Below, piece by piece: positions 1 through 11,536 of a stretch of 64,000 bases of DNA. A program made the translations under genes and the position numbers. Numbering within the stretch: position 1 is the stretch's first letter; every line of letters starts with the position of its first letter. The stretch is from Meandrina meandrites (lineage: Eukaryota > Cnidaria > Anthozoa > Scleractinia > Meandrinidae), in assembly GCA_963693305.1 (NCBI GenBank), contig OY855905.1:29098937-29162936 (forward strand). The letters are read 5' to 3'. The notes beneath the pieces were generated by a model that saw only the letters and a program-made list of their open reading frames with translations, was not told where the DNA came from and made no database searches.

Positions 1-701
1 CAAATCATACTGACTACAGTTCTCTTATATTGACCCACATTGAAGCTAGCGCTGCTGTTGTTTGGGTTCATAGCGGGTTGACATTGGACCTGGATTAGCG
101 TTGTCTGACGGCGCAAACCTTTATAAATCCTCTGATAGCAAAGCAGAGTAATAACAACACAGCTCAATATTGCTACAGTTCCCAGTACCCTGTTAAGAGT
201 CGCATTCACTATCTCAGTACAAGCCCAAATTATTGCCAAAATCCACTCGGCGATAAGCAACAGAACCACTCTTCGCAGAGTGACCACTTGGCGGTATCTT
301 AAACGGAGTCGGAAAGCAAGGTATCTATCAAAAGCGATCGCTGTTGAGGTAAAGAAAGAAACAGTTCCCAGCACCGCAGCAATAATGCGAAAAGGTCTCC
401 ACAGTAGACAATACAGCGAGGGCGTCTTCAATATCACAGCCAGATTCAGTGCCAGCTTCAGGGGAACGGCTAGAGCACCAACCCCTAGATCGGACAGTAC
501 CAGGCTGTAAAGAAGGGCCTTTGATGGAGGATGCAGAGTTTGACATTGTTTCAGAGCAGCAAAAATCACACTATTTCCAAGAATGGCGGTAACTAGAATA
601 AAGATGTTTGCAACGCTTACGACGTAATAGACTTCATGTGGGAAATCATGTGTTCTGTTGTAATGACCAAAATCCGCTGGAGTGTAAGTTGTTTCGTTCA
701 T
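1..701 (-). CDS. Class A (rhodopsin-like) GPCR, 3' end beyond window
   Basis: Reading the minus strand from the ATG at 701 gives 233 uninterrupted codons that run off the left edge. The product is a plasma-membrane seven-helix receptor. Two N-glycosylation sites (N2, N15) precede TM1, which has the GN pair (N43). TM2 holds LVLSD with D71 at the usual 2.50 position. C98 sits where the TM3-loop disulfide cysteine belongs. DRY is at 125-127, a TM4 tryptophan follows, then TM5, a loop of about 30 residues and KRTVVSMI at the start of TM6. An in-frame TAA lies upstream and no other ATG intervenes, so the start is well supported. TM6-7 and the C-tail are outside the window. No intron is needed across the visible part. 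The ligand cannot be told; such orphan receptors are numerous in cnidarians. It is divergently placed to the K2P array. Confidence 0.88.
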   Translation of the reverse strand, partial: MNETTYTPADFGHYNRTHDFPHEVYYVVSVANIFILVTAILGNSVIFAALKQCQTLHPPSKALLYSLVLSDLGVGALAVPLKLALNLAVILKTPSLYCLLWRPFRIIAAVLGTVSFFTSTAIAFDRYLAFRLRLRYRQVVTLRRVVLLLIAEWILAIIWACTEIVNATLNRVLGTVAILSCVVITLLCYQRIYKGLRRQTTLIQVQCQPAMNPNNSSASFNVGQYKRTVVSMI

Positions 702-3300
702 AATGTGCGGAAGTGTCTTCAACGGAGTTGAAATTGTCGATAATATTGCTAGTTTCACGATCAATCTCGATTAAACAGCGGCCTCTTTCTGCGACAAATG
801 TATGATAATGAATCAGGTTTGCAGATGTCAGCCATAGCCAATAAAACAATTTTCTATTGACAGTGGCCAACGCGAAGCGCTCTTTACATGAAAATTGTCA
901 TCTTTTATTTCAATAAGGGTAAAATTATTTGCATTTCCTTGCCTATAAGCGAGTCGGTAGGGTTTGTAAAAGGGAATTATTATTCCTCGACAATTAGTTT
1001 CGTACACCTGCCTTCTAGCCTAAATACTGATAATATTCTGAATTTCATCTCTGGCTGTTTGTTATTTTTCTTTAAAAAAGGACAACGTAATTGCTGGCGA
1101 AGACCACTGAATTTCAAACAACATGTCGAAACGTAAAGCTGTAGCCAACGCAATTTGACAAACACAGTACAAAAGCTCCTCAGTCCTTCAGGAAGCAAAT
1201 TATAAAGTATCGACCTTTTTTAACCGCCTTGCATACAACCATAGGAAGAAAAAGAAAAACTTAACGTATTCACATCAGTTTCTTTTCAAATACAACATTG
1301 CTACATTTACGGAGAAGTTACGCGTAACCTCTGTTAAGGGGCTGATGGGTCATAACGAAAAGAGAAGAGAAGAGAAGAGAGGAGAAGATGAGTCCTGATT
1401 ATCGTCTCTTGGACATGACCATAGAATGCGCGTACTGTTTTTTTGGCTTGTCTCTTCAATAGGAACTACAAAAAGCCTCCAATAACAAGTTCCCACACTC
1501 CTTCGAATCTAAACACATGATGTAAAAATTTTTCTCATTGCAATGTGCTGGGCTGCTCACTACGAAAAGAACTTGCACGCTTTCCAACATCTTAGCAAAA
1601 AATATATATTTTGTCAAGTCCCACCAAAAAGGAATATTGGAACAGAGTTAGAATTTCGTAGGCTTAATCCAAAACACAACGCTGGCAAATTTAATTTAGA
1701 AACATTCCAAATAGCTTTCAGTGGGGGTTGCAACAGCGACCGTAGGCGTTATATTCATAGTCGCCGCCTGGAACTGGTGATTGGTTGGTGTTGTGACAGC
1801 TTGCATTTTTGCATAATGTCCTTTCAGAGTGAGTTCACTGAGCAGGTATAAAGTTTAGTGGCTGCTCTCTAATAAGAGTGGATTTGATTTTAAGATGAAA
1901 CCGGTAAGTTCAATCTATGCAGTGGCCCAATCATAATTTCTTACATAAGCGTGCATAATTATCCTTGATCGTGGTCAGCACATTAGCAACTCAGTAACGG
2001 CTTTTTCTTTTCTTTCTGCGACTCAGGTCTTCCCAGACAAATCGGCCTTGAAGTTTTTACTTATTATTTACCAACGTTTCCGTTAAACTTTATTTTACGT
2101 CTAAATAGTAGAGTTAACGTGTTTGAAACTTTGTTCCTTTACCTGCTATAATTATAAGTTGTACAAAACAGCGCCCCTGTAATATTTATTAGCTGTACAA
2201 AACAGCGATGAGACACAAACTGCAGCACTTACTTAGGCAAGCATAACATAGAAAACTCTTTTGGTTTAAGGCTAAATTGAATGTATTCGCGTCGATGTGA
2301 CTGAAAATGCGGATCTCGGCAGTACAAGTGTAATTACCTTTATGCAAAACAGGTAAAACTGTGATGTTATGATGAACGAAAAGAAACAAGTAAGCGCGTG
2401 AGCTAATAATTCGAGTCACTTCAAAAGAACCGTCAAAACGTTAAGCTGTGTTATCTTTAGTTCATCATAAGTGTCATAAGTAAAAGCACAAATTCGAATG
2501 TACGGAAATACTCTTGGTTTTCTTTGCAAAATGTGTTACTTGCGGTTAACACCTGCAGACCGGGCTTGAAGCCGTCTTTTTGTTTATATAACTGTTGCGT
2601 TGTGTTAACCGAGACATGGAAGGTAACCAACCGGATTGAGTTTCGCTAAAGAAAACCATATGAAATTTTCACACAAGAAAAAGTCGTTTATTCTTGTTTG
2701 GCTGTGTAGGGTAGGTTAGACGCAAGTTTTGATGAAACTAAAAAAATAAGACTTAAAGTCAGTAATTTTACCTTTGTGTTGCGCAGCTCAAAGTGTTAAA
2801 TAATTAATTAAGGCGACAGAAGCAAGAAAAGCCAAATAACCGTTGAACTATAAAGTAGATACACATGTACAATCCAGTCAAACTTAACATCTGACTAGAT
2901 TGTCTATTATCAATATATTCTCTAGATTATATATTATTAAGGAGGCTCTGTATTTTTTTAGCCCTAGGGTGGTTGTGTTTTGAAAATGAAAGTTATCTAG
3001 ATCTGGGAAGCTAATCTTCGATTTTTGCTAAACTACATCATCATTATCACATATGACCATAGTTTGATTTTGTACTGGTTTCTTCATAACAAAGGTTACC
3101 ATAGCAATGATTGTCGTTTTCTTTTGTTTTTAAACAAAACATATGACGATTTTAAAACAAAGCAAACACCAGATTCTACCAAACGTAAAATTAAACCCAA
3201 CGTACATATACTTTTATGTTGTGGAGTCGAACTTAAAATTGTACAAATTTCTTCATCGCTACCATACGTCAGTAAATGCTTACACTGTCTCTATTTTCAG
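702..3300. other. Intergenic region between GPCR and K2P gene A
   Basis: No convincing coding region was found on either strand; short open frames here are not supported by domains or homology to the rest of the window. It holds a small AGAAG-type low-complexity tract near 1358-1388. The last ten bases, ending in AG at 3300, are a pyrimidine-rich splice-acceptor-like sequence just before gene A, so the right end may be the intron after an unseen 5' leader exon. Confidence 0.5.
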
Positions 3301-3381
3301 GATTAACTTTCCAACGAGTTCGCGCGTGAAATATCGAAGAATGTAGGATTGCGTGGCCGGTGCTGCTGTCAAGTTTTGAAG

Positions 3382-6300
3382 ATGGATCCGCTTTTCAAAA
3401 CATTTCTCCTCCGGAATATTTGTGTCTTAGTATGGATCTTGTTCAGCGCTTGGTTGTTCACAATGGTGGAGTACACGGGAAAAGATTATGTCGAAGAAAA
3501 CTATCAGTTGTTGCTCTCTTTGTACGATTCCATGGCATCTAAATACAACATGACCATCGAGGAGTTTAACAACTTTTCTAATCGTGCACACGAGGCCTTG
3601 ATGGACCCTAAACCACAGTGGACTTATGTTGCTGCAGCAGATTTCGTCTTTCAATCTTTAACTACAATTGGTGAGTCAAAATAAGAGGTTGCCTAAAATA
3701 GACTGAATACAAATTTAGGACAGACGAGACGGAAAATACTGCGGAACTCTTGGCAAACCGTGGCTGAACGAGAAAAATGCCAGTGTTAAATGCAATATCA
3801 TGTTCAATTGATATGCTCCTCTTAGAGATCGATCGAAATAAAAGTGACACATTCAAACTTTACTGCAAACATAAATCAAAGATCTCTTCGAGATTCGACT
3901 ATTTTGCATGGAGTATGTGTAGGGGAAATGAAAATATTTAAAGCGATTTGCGATGCATTAACCCATTGACTCACAGTCCCGAAGGCTTTTATTAGCGCGC
4001 ACCCACCCCCAAAAAATCCCGGCTCTTTTACAGCATTTAACACAAACCTGCGAGTGGAAAAAATAAACAATATGCGTACTAAATTCAGACAAATAATTCG
4101 TTTCTGAAGTAAACGTTTATTACAACTAAACACGCTGAAAGACCAATTTATGATTTAAAATGATTATCAACCTTGATAAATTGATCCCAAACCAAACTTG
4201 AAGACGGTGAAAAAAATTTCTTCACCTCTGCTCGTCATTTTAACAACTCGCAAAAACACGGACCCTTCTTCAAAATATAACACTAGCTCAAAACACTCTC
4301 GTGAAAGGTAGGTTTTCATTCTGTACAACTGTCGCTGGCATTAATTTAACCACCAGTGGTATTTTTTTGGTACAGAAAAGCGGTAATTGGGGATAATAAA
4401 ATTATTTGCGAATCATGGGGCCGTTAAAATAACGCAAAACCGCTTGCAAAACTACTAAATTCCTTCCACAAAATTAGCACTCACATTACTTTTTATGCTT
4501 TCCATCACTATAACTAATAATAAAAATACTTGTTTGTATTTTCTGAAGTACTGTAGTAAATCTTTACATGTAAAAGGTCGTAAACTGAACACAATTATTA
4601 AATAAACAACGCGACGGTAAGTAGGGCCGCAAGAGATGCGTATCAGATGTTACTATCTGTACTTTTCAAATCAATTCGCTTCAGAAGCCTAAACTTCCAA
4701 ACGTCAACTGGACAAATGAAAGAAACTTGAAAGAAGTTTAGTTTTAGATTAATTCTCATTTCAAGGTGTAGCTGCTAATGTACTCAAAAGCTTCCAAATT
4801 CTGCACAGTTTTGAAGCCGTGAGATCCTGCATTATTCGCGTTAAAGCGTAAGTTAAATTTTAGCCCGACGGCTTTTTGCAGTCAATTTTTCACTCAGTGG
4901 CTTAACCGATCCTTCTAAAAATTCCATTTAAGTTCGAAGCAATATTGTACATTACCATTTTCTTTTCTGAAGTCTTGAGAAGTTGCATTAAGTCGTGATC
5001 AAGTCCGTGAATTGTAATCAAAAAAACATTGGTAGTGACATGCATGTCACAAGGTCTTCTTGGCCGCGGAATGAAAGATTCATTTGTCACCGGAACGGTT
5101 TTAGCACACTGTACTCCATGATTTTCTATTTTAGGTGGATTTCTCCGTGTTCAGAATGGAAAACAAGACCCTGGAAGAGTGTAAATACGTGCCGTGAGGC
5201 GCCATGATCTTCTTGTACATTTCGTTACCGGAAAAAATTGCGTGACGAGCTAAAAATACTTCTTTAAAGAAGTATTTTTAGCTCGTCACGCAATTTTTCT
5301 GTCATCTTCATTTTTCTGTCATCTTCACTGAATTCAGTGAAGACGACAGACAGACGGCATGTGGACGACTTGTAACAATAGAAAATCGCATTGGGCGATA
5401 TCCTCTAACAATTAAGATTCGCAGCAGCTCTTAAGCATGTTAAAACTAAGCGATTCAATCGATGAATGGCAGAGATCTTTGAAAAATACCTAACTTTAAT
5501 TTGCAAAAGGCTAGACAGGCCAGATGACGGGCGACGCGTTAAAATAACACTTCGGGATCGGGAAGTGCTGACGCATTCCTATCGAGTGACCTTTTTATCA
5601 TCCACAGCGAAAAGTATTTCCTTGAGAAATTAAAACAGTCCCTTGAGAGTTTGCAAGAATGTGTGCACCACTTTGATGACACCAAGTCAAAATATTTTCA
5701 TATCCTCAAATACCCACATAACGTATTTCTTTGTTCTATAATTATACAATCGAAGTGTGCATTTTCTATGGGTCGATGTCTGAATATATTTTTGATACAG
5801 TCTTAATTGACTTTTGCGCGCAAATAACCAACGAACTGCTTTGGATTTGATTGGCCTCATCCTTCTCCAAAAGTACATGCAGTTACGCCTTTATTCTTAA
5901 TTTCAGGGTTTCTCCTTCAAAAGTCCAAGAAAGAAGTTCTGCAAAACTGTTTGCCAGCGTCGATTATCAAAATGAAAGCAATGAATTGCTTCAATCCCGA
6001 ATTTATGCATGTTTTAACTTGGCTAATAATGAAGGCTTGAATTCTACTGGGAAGCGATAGTCTATGAGCAGCCTTTATTTTTTTCGCAGTCTGTCAGCCT
6101 TGAAGCAAAATAAAAAATGACCGCGCAAAAATTGGGGACGAGGCGAGGCATTCATTAATTTTTCAATTCTTTTTCTTCCATGCTAAACTTACTCTTGAAA
6201 ATTAAACTTGCATTGATATTTCTTTTTGTAGGTTATGGATACATCACTCCTCAAACACCCGCGGGCCAGATGTTGTGTATATTCATCTGTTTAATTGGGA

Positions 6301-6950
6301 TTCCCATGACATTGCTCGCGTTAAAATCCGCCGGTGAGCTCATTGCTAAATTGGTCAACATAATTGTCACACTGATCGATAAGAAGATCCGTAAAAGAGC
6401 GGAACCGAAACAAGTGGAAATTAAAAGTGCTGTGATCTTGTTTTCAACAATGGTGGTGTCACTTCTGGTACTCACTTGCTTATCGAAGATTTATTGGGAT
6501 TTGACTCTCGTCGAAGGCTTGTACTTCTGGTTTATAACACTTACCACAGTCGGTTTTGGTGACATCTCCCCTTTTAGACGTCAAATTGTCAGGTCGTCCA
6601 TTAAATTCATAAATACCTCTGAAAATCGCTTAAACCAAAAGGACTCAGCTAACGAAAAGCAATCCATCTCTTTGTTTTTCATTGACATAGCTTTTTTCTT
6701 GGAATGCATGATAGGACTGTGCCTCGTCTCTAGTGTGTTGAACTCCATCGTGACGGCTCTGGATCTTGATGCAGGGAAATGTCGCCTTTGGTGTCCCGGA
6801 TGTGGTCCTCGAAAAAGGCAGAACCACGTGGAAAATGAGCAGCATAATACTCCACAGCAGGGTGAAGCAGAGGTGACATACTTAAATATGGAAAATGTTG
6901 GATTCCAGAAGGAGAACATGGGATCGGTCTCCGCAAATGAAATTAACTGA
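3382..6950 (+). CDS. K2P potassium channel, gene A
   Basis: Two-pore-domain K+ channel, expected to form a dimer that carries background K+ current in the plasma membrane. Coding exons are 3382-3670 and 6232-6950, joined through GTGAGT and a TTTTTGTAG acceptor in phase 1 inside the GYG glycine codon. The product is 335 aa. M1 is about residues 8-29, followed by an acidic/polar cap with glycosylation sites NMT (56) and NFS (64). Filter 1 is TTIGYG (94-99). M2 has the GIPM turn, M3 and filter 2 TTVGFG follow, then M4. The C-tail has KCRLWCPGC, YLNM and ends NEIN. The intron (2561 bp) is by far the longest in the array. The next ATG upstream (3341) is followed at once by TAG, so MDPLF is the start. 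It groups with G, I and J by its SLYDSMASKYNMT cap. Confidence 0.9.
5233..5298. repeat. 66-bp perfect palindrome in gene A intron
   Basis: Two 33-nt arms (5233-5265 and 5266-5298) are exact reverse complements with no spacer. A second, shorter palindrome centred on GAATTC (about 5320-5350) follows within 25 bp. It may be a small fold-back element remnant. It lies inside the 2.6 kb intron and would form a strong hairpin in the pre-mRNA. Confidence 0.85.
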
Positions 6951-7721
6951 AAGTACTGGATAACCATATCTACAATGGAGGTCAGAAATTCTTGGGAGAT
7001 TTCTAAAAAAGGCATTGAATAGTGCAAGAGATCCTTAGACGATTTAAAAGAAGGGTCTGTACGCTCCCAAGTCCCCCGTTCTCACTCCCAAGCGCACCGC
7101 TTCCCCCAAGCAATGTTGAAAACATAAATGCCCTGTGTGGCATAGGCAAATCTCAACATTGCTTGGGGGGAGGGGGGGGGGGGGTGCTAGTAGTTATTGT
7201 GCCCACAATTGTGGCACGTCCCAAGATTTATGTCCTGCATTGTAGATCCACTCTGTTCATAGTCGTTAATCAGTTGTGGTCACATGAGACACAAAAACGT
7301 TGTATTCGTGTTAACCAAGTGTGAACCAAATTTGAAACTTAGCTTGTGCAGGTTCAGTTCGCGTATTAACAATTAGACTGCGAGATCGAGTTTATAACAG
7401 CTGTCAGCTGATGAAAAGGGAGTATGAGTAGTCTAAATTTTTAAACATAACCTTGAGGCTCCAGAGGTAGCTAAAGTTCGATCTATGAGTATCTGTTTAT
7501 GTTATTACGCAACAGTCGGAATACAAGGATTTGTATGAGGAGAACGGAGCAAAGTAACTGAAAACTACAACTAAAAACTGCCTAAATGGCAGCAACTTGA
7601 CCCATTAACCTCACCGGAAACATAAAGATGCGAGGTAAGATGCTTTTTATCCAAACTCGTTGATATTTTAAGGGTTTCTTAATATAACATACTGAACCCT
7701 TATATTGAGAGTGTTGCGTTC
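6951..7721. other. 3' flank of gene A, no gene
   Basis: No coding region is supported. A 17-bp inverted repeat (7103-7119 and 7153-7169, arm starting CCCCCAAGCAATG) flanks a 33-nt loop and is followed by a G-run at about 7165-7186. The rest shows nothing recognisable. Confidence 0.5.
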
Positions 7722-7905
7722 TTTCCACTCACCATAAGACAAGCAACCAGGCCTTGTCGGCCTCCGCTGTTGTTGGCCATTTTATGAATACTTTGGTCCA
7801 CTTAATTGCTACTACTACTACTTTCTCTGGTGCAGTGTTAGTGAACTAATTCAAAACGATTTATAATGCAAACGCAAACGCCTAGAGTAGTTTTCCAGAA
7901 ATCGT

Positions 7906-9238
7906 TATTTTGCCGAAAGAAACAAGAAACGAAGTAAAGTAAAACCAAACGTCGCGTCGTGAAGTAAAAACAAAAGAAAACAAAAGAAAGATTTAGTTCT
8001 TGTTTATTAAGGTTTGATGAAATGAGAGCTTTCTTTATCGTCTTTCATAGGATGTTAGTGGTCACTTTAAAAACGAAACGAAAATTTTAATAAGGCTAAA
8101 ATACAGCTAAGCGGATAGCTGAAAGAAGAGTGTTGGGTGATAATTAAGGTTTGTGAACGAGTACTATAGTTTGAAGAACTTTCACACGTTTAAAGCAAGT
8201 TCAGAGAAGCGAGTAGTTTTTACTTCATGACAAAATGAAAATAATATCATAAAGAAATCACTGACATCTGGATACTAATAAATATTTGGACTGAGCTATA
8301 GAGAAAAGGAATACAGCCATTTCAATCAACTTTGTCCGATGAAAGCTCAGTTTACAAACCTACACGACAAGACTGCATGGTGGACTGGGAATCCATATCA
8401 GTGTAGAGGAAATCTACAAACTTGTATTTTTGCACGTGTAGTATTTGCATTTCCTCTTATGAGAACTTTTTCTGTGGCTTTTCTTTCACTGTTCATGGTT
8501 TGAGTTTGAAAAATGACGTCACGGCATCCATATTGGTGTTCCAAAACAAAAAAAAAAACGGCAGCCATATTGCTGAACCAATAACCGAGAATTGTGAGTG
8601 CGAAAACAAAGAGATGTCTGTTGAAATGTTGTAACTTAAAGTTATCCATAAATGTTGTCTACAAATGGACTTAATGTTTATATTTTGTGTATTTCAATAT
8701 GGCCGCTTTGCAAAAATTGTCTTTTCGCCATTTGGTTTGTCCCAGTCTCCCTAAACCAACCTTGTTTTGTTTTGGTTTGGTCTGGTCCAATCACATCGCA
8801 GGAAAAATGTATACAGAAATGGCTATCCGCCGAACTGATTACAATCTATTTTTATTCAAAATCGTATTTTGTTTAGGTAAACCAATATGGCCGCTGGTCT
8901 CTATATCTGAAGCGAAAGAAGACGCACAAAATACATTTACCATGTCATTTGATCTCATTAGTATTCAGCGCGTGCTGCAGTCCTCTACCTCTTCCCTTAC
9001 TACCTTTCGGTTTTGTCGTGTAACCTTGAAGCCTTGATCCGACAACGTTAATTCAAATTTAAATCGTAAAATACCCGCGCGTATTATATGTTAAACCATC
9101 GAATAAGGTGTATTTATTTTTTTCTTGGCTTGTGAGCGGACGGAATTCTCCAAATCCTGCAATCTGATTGGTTCCGGGAGCGGGCGGAAATTTTCGATCT
9201 TGCCCGCTCACGGAGCGATTCCGCCCGGCTAGCTCGCA
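7906..9238. other. Left part of inserted segment, repeat-like, no gene
   Basis: No supported coding region. It includes sequence with dispersed-repeat character (short mirrored phrases with GGCAGCCATATT, AATATGGCCG and GATTGG motifs around 8520-8900 and 9130-9230), an A-run at 8551-8562 and a GC-richer strip just before the retroelement. The paralogous position in unit 2 (about 18130) lacks all of it. Confidence 0.45.
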
Positions 9239-10318
9239 GTGTTTTCATTTCGTGGCGAGACGAATGAACCCATGAAAGTTTTTCTCTCCAAACTTAATGA
9301 CGGGGTTGCCATGGGATCACCCCTTGGACCCCTTATGGCAAATGCCTTCCTGTGCTCTATTGAAGAAAAATTAGAGCGTGAGAACATGTTACCAGGATTT
9401 TACAAACGATACGTCGACGATACCCTAGCTACAATGCCCAATGTACCAGCCGCAACAGCCTTTCTTTCTACTTTAAATGAATGCCATCCATCTATACAGT
9501 TTACAATGGAGATTGCCGAGAGCAACAAGCTACCGTTCCTCGGTATGATGATTGAGTAAATAGACTGCCAACTTACAACGAGCGTCTATCGGAAACCAAC
9601 AAATACTGGTTTACTCCTTCATTACCAGAGCCACGTTGATCAACGTTACAAAAGATCCCTTCTGAAAACCATGCTGAACCGGGCATACCGCCTCTCATCT
9701 TCAACGGATTTATTTGCGATTGAATGTGAACACCTCAAGCAGATGTTTATCAAACTCAAGTATCCACTGAACCTCATCAACTCAACGATTGCTACGTTTG
9801 TCGATTCTGTGGCCCAACCACATGGTGAAATCTCTGAGGCTGACAGAGAAACACAAAAACCCGTACGGATTACTCTACCTTTTAAAGATCAGAAATCTGC
9901 TGACGCCGTACGCAAACAGCTAAAAGATCTTGGAAAGAAAATTGGAACTGAGATTCAACCGGTTTACACAAGTGCTAAGATCGGCGACAAGTTGAAGTTA
10001 CAAGAGAAGAAGCCCGCTTTGGTGAACAATCAGTGCGTAGTTTATTCCTTCAAGTGTGATCAGTGTGATGCTGATTATATTGGTTATACAACACGACATC
10101 TCCATCAACGCATAGAGGAGCACAAAACCTCTGTTATTGGCAAGCACATTAAAGAAGTCCACTGTGTCGCGAGTCCCGACCTAACAAAGATGTTTTCCGT
10201 GTTAAAGAAATGCCAAGGAAAACTGGATTGTTTAGTTAACGAAATGCTGCTAATTCGTGAAAGAAAGCCTACACTTAACACGCAGTCAGACTCAATACGT
10301 GCGAAAGTATTTATTTAA
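9239..10318 (+). pseudogene. Penelope-like retroelement remnant: RT end plus GIY-YIG endonuclease
   Basis: One reading frame from about 9239 to the stop at 10318 carries the late reverse-transcriptase motifs (MGSPLGPLMANAF, then YVDDT) and, 250 residues on, a GIY-YIG endonuclease core (VYSF...DYIGYTTRHLHQR). RT followed by GIY-YIG is diagnostic of Penelope-like elements. A single in-frame TAA at 9557-9559 interrupts the frame, and the same frame continues straight through into recognisable RT-thumb sequence (VYRKPTNTG). The 5' part of the RT is missing; sequence before 9239 does not continue the domain. It is therefore a 5'-truncated, inactive copy. It lies within the segment present in duplication unit 1 but absent from unit 2. 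Confidence 0.85.
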
Positions 10319-10446
10319 TCTTAATGCAGCACGCCCCGACACTGTGAACGCTAATTACCGCGAAACAGTTCTTTTAAATATGCTAACATACTCTGTGACC
10401 TTTATTTGTATTTAAATTCGAAACTCGACCGTTATCTTTATTTCTA

Positions 10447-10481
10447 CTTGATAATGGAGTCAAGATGATTCCGAAACGTCG
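10447..10481 (+). ncRNA. Hammerhead-ribozyme-like motif after the Penelope-like ORF
   Basis: Located 130 bp after the GIY-YIG stop. TTGATAA (10448-10454) resembles the CTGATGA core box. GGAGT (10456-10460) pairs with ATTCC (10468-10472) around a 7-nt loop, then GAAA (10473-10476) follows exactly where the second core box belongs. The two core changes, C3 to U and G8 to A, are compensatory because positions 3 and 8 pair in the hammerhead. There is an extra U after the first box. Penelope-like elements are known to carry hammerheads. Activity is doubtful; a chance or decayed match remains possible. Confidence 0.4.
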
Positions 10482-10639
10482 TAATCTAATTTCGCTAATT
10501 TTTATAGTCAATTGTATTTCGAAATGTTCTCTTATTAGTTGTTCACCAGCCGTTGTAAATATGAAAGGAAAAGTAAGCGGTGGAATTAAAGGCGTTGAAG
10601 TTCTCCAAAAGGCGAGTATTCATTCTCTTTATTGAGTAA

Positions 10640-11388
10640 ATCAAATTGTTCAAGTTTATGGCGGTAGTTTGTCGATCGTTGTTTGTGCATTCGCACTGAT
10701 TTTCACGCCATTGCGCTTACCTGTAAGTCGCCAGCTTATATACCCGATTGATTCTTTCAAAAGCTAAATTAGTAACGGAATTAAAGGCCTTGAAGTTCTT
10801 CAATAGGCGGGTATTTCTTTGCATTTATTGACAAAACAAGTTATAGTTTTATAGTCGTAGTTTGTCGATCGTTGTTTGTGCATTCGCACTGATTTTCACG
10901 TCGTAATGCGGTTTACTGCCAGTCACTAGTTTACAGACTTGATTTATCCTTTCAAACGCTTTGCCTTTCTGCCACTTTTCCCCAAAACCGAATACTGCTT
11001 ATGACCATTCAAGAAAATGAGATGTTTTGATAAAAAACGGTCAAATAAATTCTCGCAAAATTGTGCCGCGTGCAGGCGACCAAACTACACATTCAGTTCA
11101 GCTTCATTCAATTTCACTTTCGTGACTCGAGATTTTTTTATGCTCTCTTTTGCTGTTGCAATGTGCTTCTTTTGTATTATTAAAGTTACTTTTCTCTTTC
11201 TTTCTGATGACCTTTTCCGTGAGTACTGTTCACTTTAGCAAATTTACTTTGTTTGGCGGTAAACAAATCGTTCTTCACTCTTGCCGTAGCTTAGCGATCG
11301 ATTCAACATTGGTGCGGGCGTATAAAATTACATTTTGCAAGACGATCTTTTTAGTTTTTTTTTAACCGAGTAAGAAAAAAATAAATAA
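10640..11388. other. Repeat-derived sequence downstream of retroelement
   Basis: A segment of about 55 bp around GTAGTTTGTCGATCG occurs twice in direct orientation (near 10660-10715 and 10855-10905), with flanking AAAGGCxTTGAAGTTCT phrases at about 10590 and 10785, which suggests an imperfect tandem duplication of about 195 bp. No gene is supported. Confidence 0.45.
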
Positions 11389-11536
11389 GTTATTTACCGG
11401 CTTTGGGTCGGTCCGTATCGTGAAAAACTGTGACCTCGGCCTTGAAAATGCTGCTCTCGGCCTGCGGCCTCGGGCAGCATTTTCAAGACCTCGGTCACAG
11501 TTTTTCACGATACGGACCTCCCAGCCGGTAAATAAC
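11389..11536. mobile_element. Short inverted-repeat (MITE-like) element
   Basis: A nearly perfect hairpin. The left arm starts TTATTTACCGGC, runs through GTATCGTGAAAAACTGTGAC and ends GGCC. After a 3-nt turn the right arm mirrors it and ends GCCGGTAAATAA. Arms are about 70 nt. No coding capacity. It is absent from the paralogous unit 2 because it lies in the inserted segment. Confidence 0.7.

Noticed and set aside
1543..1851. 102-codon open frame left of gene A
   Set aside because: No domain, no start context and no conserved copy; chance frame.
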